From assembly GCF_028010285.1 (NCBI RefSeq), contig NZ_CP116304.1, forward strand, positions 3,674,501 through 3,738,500: a DNA stretch of 64,000 bases. Direction: 5' to 3'. The translations under genes and the position numbers were made by a program. Source of the DNA: Pseudomonas sp. Q1-7. Its GTDB lineage: Bacteria; Pseudomonadota; Gammaproteobacteria; Pseudomonadales; Pseudomonadaceae. Shown here piece by piece: positions 62,809 to 64,000 of the stretch (position 1 is the first letter of the stretch; every line of letters begins with the position of its first letter). Under the pieces are notes generated by a model, which had not been told where the DNA came from, made no database searches, and was given only the letters and a program-made list of their open reading frames with translations.

Positions 62809-62822
62809 TTGATATATGTCAA
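62809..62822 (+). promoter_or_regulatory. Anr/FNR box upstream of the universal stress gene
   Basis: TTGATATATGTCAA matches the Anr/FNR consensus TTGAT-N4-ATCAA at 9 of 10 positions. A possible minus-10, TACATT (62846-62851), would place the start near 62857 and the box at about -41, the class II activation position. Regulation by oxygen limitation is inferred. Confidence 0.7.
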
Positions 62823-62889
62823 GAACGCCGAAGCCGAATCAAGGCTACATTTGTTTTGGCTATAAGCCATCGACAGGGAGATGAGGACC

Positions 62890-63753
62890 ATGCAAGCCAT
62901 TCGCAGCATTCTGGTGGTACTGGAGCCGGACCGGCCGGAGGGCCTTGCCCTGAAAAGGGCGAAACTGATCGCCGGGGTGACCCAATCGCACCTGCATCTC
63001 TTGATCTGCGACCGCAAGGGCAACCATGCCGACTACCTCAGCGACCTCGCCGACTCGCTCAAGGCCGAGGGTTATAGCGTCAGCACCCAACAGAGCTGGC
63101 TGGAAAATCTGCACCAGACCATCATCGCCGCCCAGCAGGCCGAAGGCTGCGGCCTGGTGATCAAGCAGCACGTGCCCGACAACCCGCTGAAGAAAGCGCT
63201 GCTCACGCCTGACGACTGGAAACTCCTGCGCTACTGCCCCGGCCCCGTGCTGATGGTCAAGACCGACAGACCCTGGACCGGCGGCAATATCCTCGCCGCG
63301 GTGGACGTGGGCAACAGTGACGGCGAACACCGCACCCTGCACGCCACTATCGTCAGCCATGGCTACGACATCGCCAGCCTCGCCCATGGCACCTTGCACG
63401 TGATTTGCGCCCACCCGTCGCCGATGCTTTCGGCGGCGGACCCCACCTTCCAACTGAAGGAAACCATCGAGGCCCGCTACCGCGAGGAATGTCGAGCCTT
63501 CCAGGCCGAGTACGACGTCAGCGACGAACGGTTACACATCGAGGAAGGACCGGCCGACGTGCTGATCCCCCATGTCGCCCACAAGCTGGAAGCGGGGGTC
63601 ACGGTGATCGGCACCGTGGCGCGCTCCGGCCTTTCCGGTGCGCTGATCGGCAATACCGCCGAAGTGGTGCTGGATGCCCTGGAAAGCGATGTCCTGGTAC
63701 TCAAGCCCGAGGCCATCATCGCCCACCTGGAGGAACTGGTCGCCCAGCGTTGA
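62890..63753 (+). CDS. Universal stress protein, tandem UspA domains
   Basis: A 287-residue protein with two UspA-like domains (about residues 1-140 and 145-287). The second ends with the nucleotide-binding signature GTVARSGLSGALIGNTAE. Such tandem proteins (UspE-like) aid survival under oxygen limitation and starvation in Pseudomonas. An Anr box lies upstream. The ATG at 62890 has GGAG 9 nt upstream; the ATG three codons earlier lacks that spacing. Confidence 0.9.
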   Translation: MQAIRSILVVLEPDRPEGLALKRAKLIAGVTQSHLHLLICDRKGNHADYLSDLADSLKAEGYSVSTQQSWLENLHQTIIAAQQAEGCGLVIKQHVPDNPLKKALLTPDDWKLLRYCPGPVLMVKTDRPWTGGNILAAVDVGNSDGEHRTLHATIVSHGYDIASLAHGTLHVICAHPSPMLSAADPTFQLKETIEARYREECRAFQAEYDVSDERLHIEEGPADVLIPHVAHKLEAGVTVIGTVARSGLSGALIGNTAEVVLDALESDVLVLKPEAIIAHLEELVAQR

Positions 63754-63769
63754 GTTTCCAGAAACACCA

Positions 63770-63794
63770 AAGCCGCCCCCGGGCGGCTTTTTTT
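63770..63794 (+). terminator. Terminator of the universal stress gene
   Basis: AAGCCGCCC and GGGCGGCTT pair across CC, followed by a T-run. Confidence 0.92.
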
Positions 63795-63801
63795 CACGGT
63801 G

Positions 63802-64000
63802 TCAGACGCGACTTTCGACGCCTTCGCGCAGGAAGCGTGGCGCGATGTAGCGCTCGTAGTGCGCTTCGGAAAGCAGGAAAAACTCGCGATCGATGGCTTC
63901 CCGCAGGTCCGGCAGCGACCAGTCGCGGAACTCGGGAAGCAGCGCGATGCCGTAGGCATCCAGCCGGTTGATCATGCGCGAAGCGCGGGCGATCAGCTGG
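63802..64000 (-). CDS. C-terminal fragment of an unidentified protein
   Basis: An open reverse-strand frame covering the last 65 codons of a gene whose start lies outside the window. The fragment ends FLREGVESRV and includes LPEFRDWSLPDLREAIDREF. It uses the codon bias of neighbouring real genes and follows the terminator of the stress gene. I do not recognise a family. Confidence 0.65.
   Translation of the reverse strand, partial: QLIARASRMINRLDAYGIALLPEFRDWSLPDLREAIDREFFLLSEAHYERYIAPRFLREGVESRV

Overview
The window is a stretch of a high-GC gammaproteobacterial chromosome, almost certainly Pseudomonas in the broad sense. The gene order from cti and metH through cysI, fimL-nudC, nhaB, ldcAB, dnaQ-rnhA, gloB-mltD, the npp/yej transporter, fabI, ppiD-hupB-lon-clpX-clpP-tig, tRNAs, folD, cysS-glnS, ppiB-lpxH and a universal stress protein follows, from memory, the P. 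aeruginosa PAO1 order (about PA1846 down to PA1789). The species cannot be fixed from the sequence alone. Nearly all genes are core housekeeping genes. No prophage, CRISPR array or defence island was found.

Layout. 1-6.4 kb: partial cti (membrane fatty-acid isomerase) divergent from metH, then a 180-bp MITE and a DUF1883 gene. 6.6-12.3 kb: a lipoprotein, an RlmN-like radical SAM methyltransferase, small membrane proteins, a periplasmic binding protein, and the cysI-DUF934 sulfite reduction pair. 12.3-19.9 kb: a TetR regulator divergent from an alpha/beta hydrolase with paired operators between them, sohB, a histidine phosphatase, an SCP2-domain protein, a phosphotransferase-SDR pair, and a TSUP permease. 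19.9-30.7 kb: nudC-fimL-crotonase (reverse strand), nhaB, ldcA-ldcB (lysine decarboxylation and exchange), dnaQ, rnhA, and a methyltransferase. 30.7-43.3 kb: gloB, mltD, an HDOD protein, and the five-gene npp/yej peptide-type ABC transporter leading into fabI. 43.3-57.7 kb: the proteostasis block (ppiD, hupB, lon, clpX, clpP, tig), three tRNA genes and folD, bracketed by two apparently identical 1,424-bp IS4-family elements in direct orientation, with a decayed IS3-family element beside the second. 57.7-64 kb: glnS-cysS, ppiB-lpxH, miaE, an Anr-box-preceded universal stress protein, and a partial gene.

The most unusual signal concerns the IS4-family element. Both full copies and the MITE that carries the same ends sit exactly in the loop of a Rho-independent terminator (after fabI, folD and metH). 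The direct repeat at each site is the terminator loop plus about two stem pairs on each side, so its length follows the hairpin (11, 9 and 9 bp) instead of being constant. Each full IS also carries its own terminator-like hairpin whose U-run touches the transposase start codon. This arrangement could replace the host terminator it destroys and shield the transposase from read-through. The evidence suggests hairpin-guided target choice, which can be tested by genome-wide mapping of copies.
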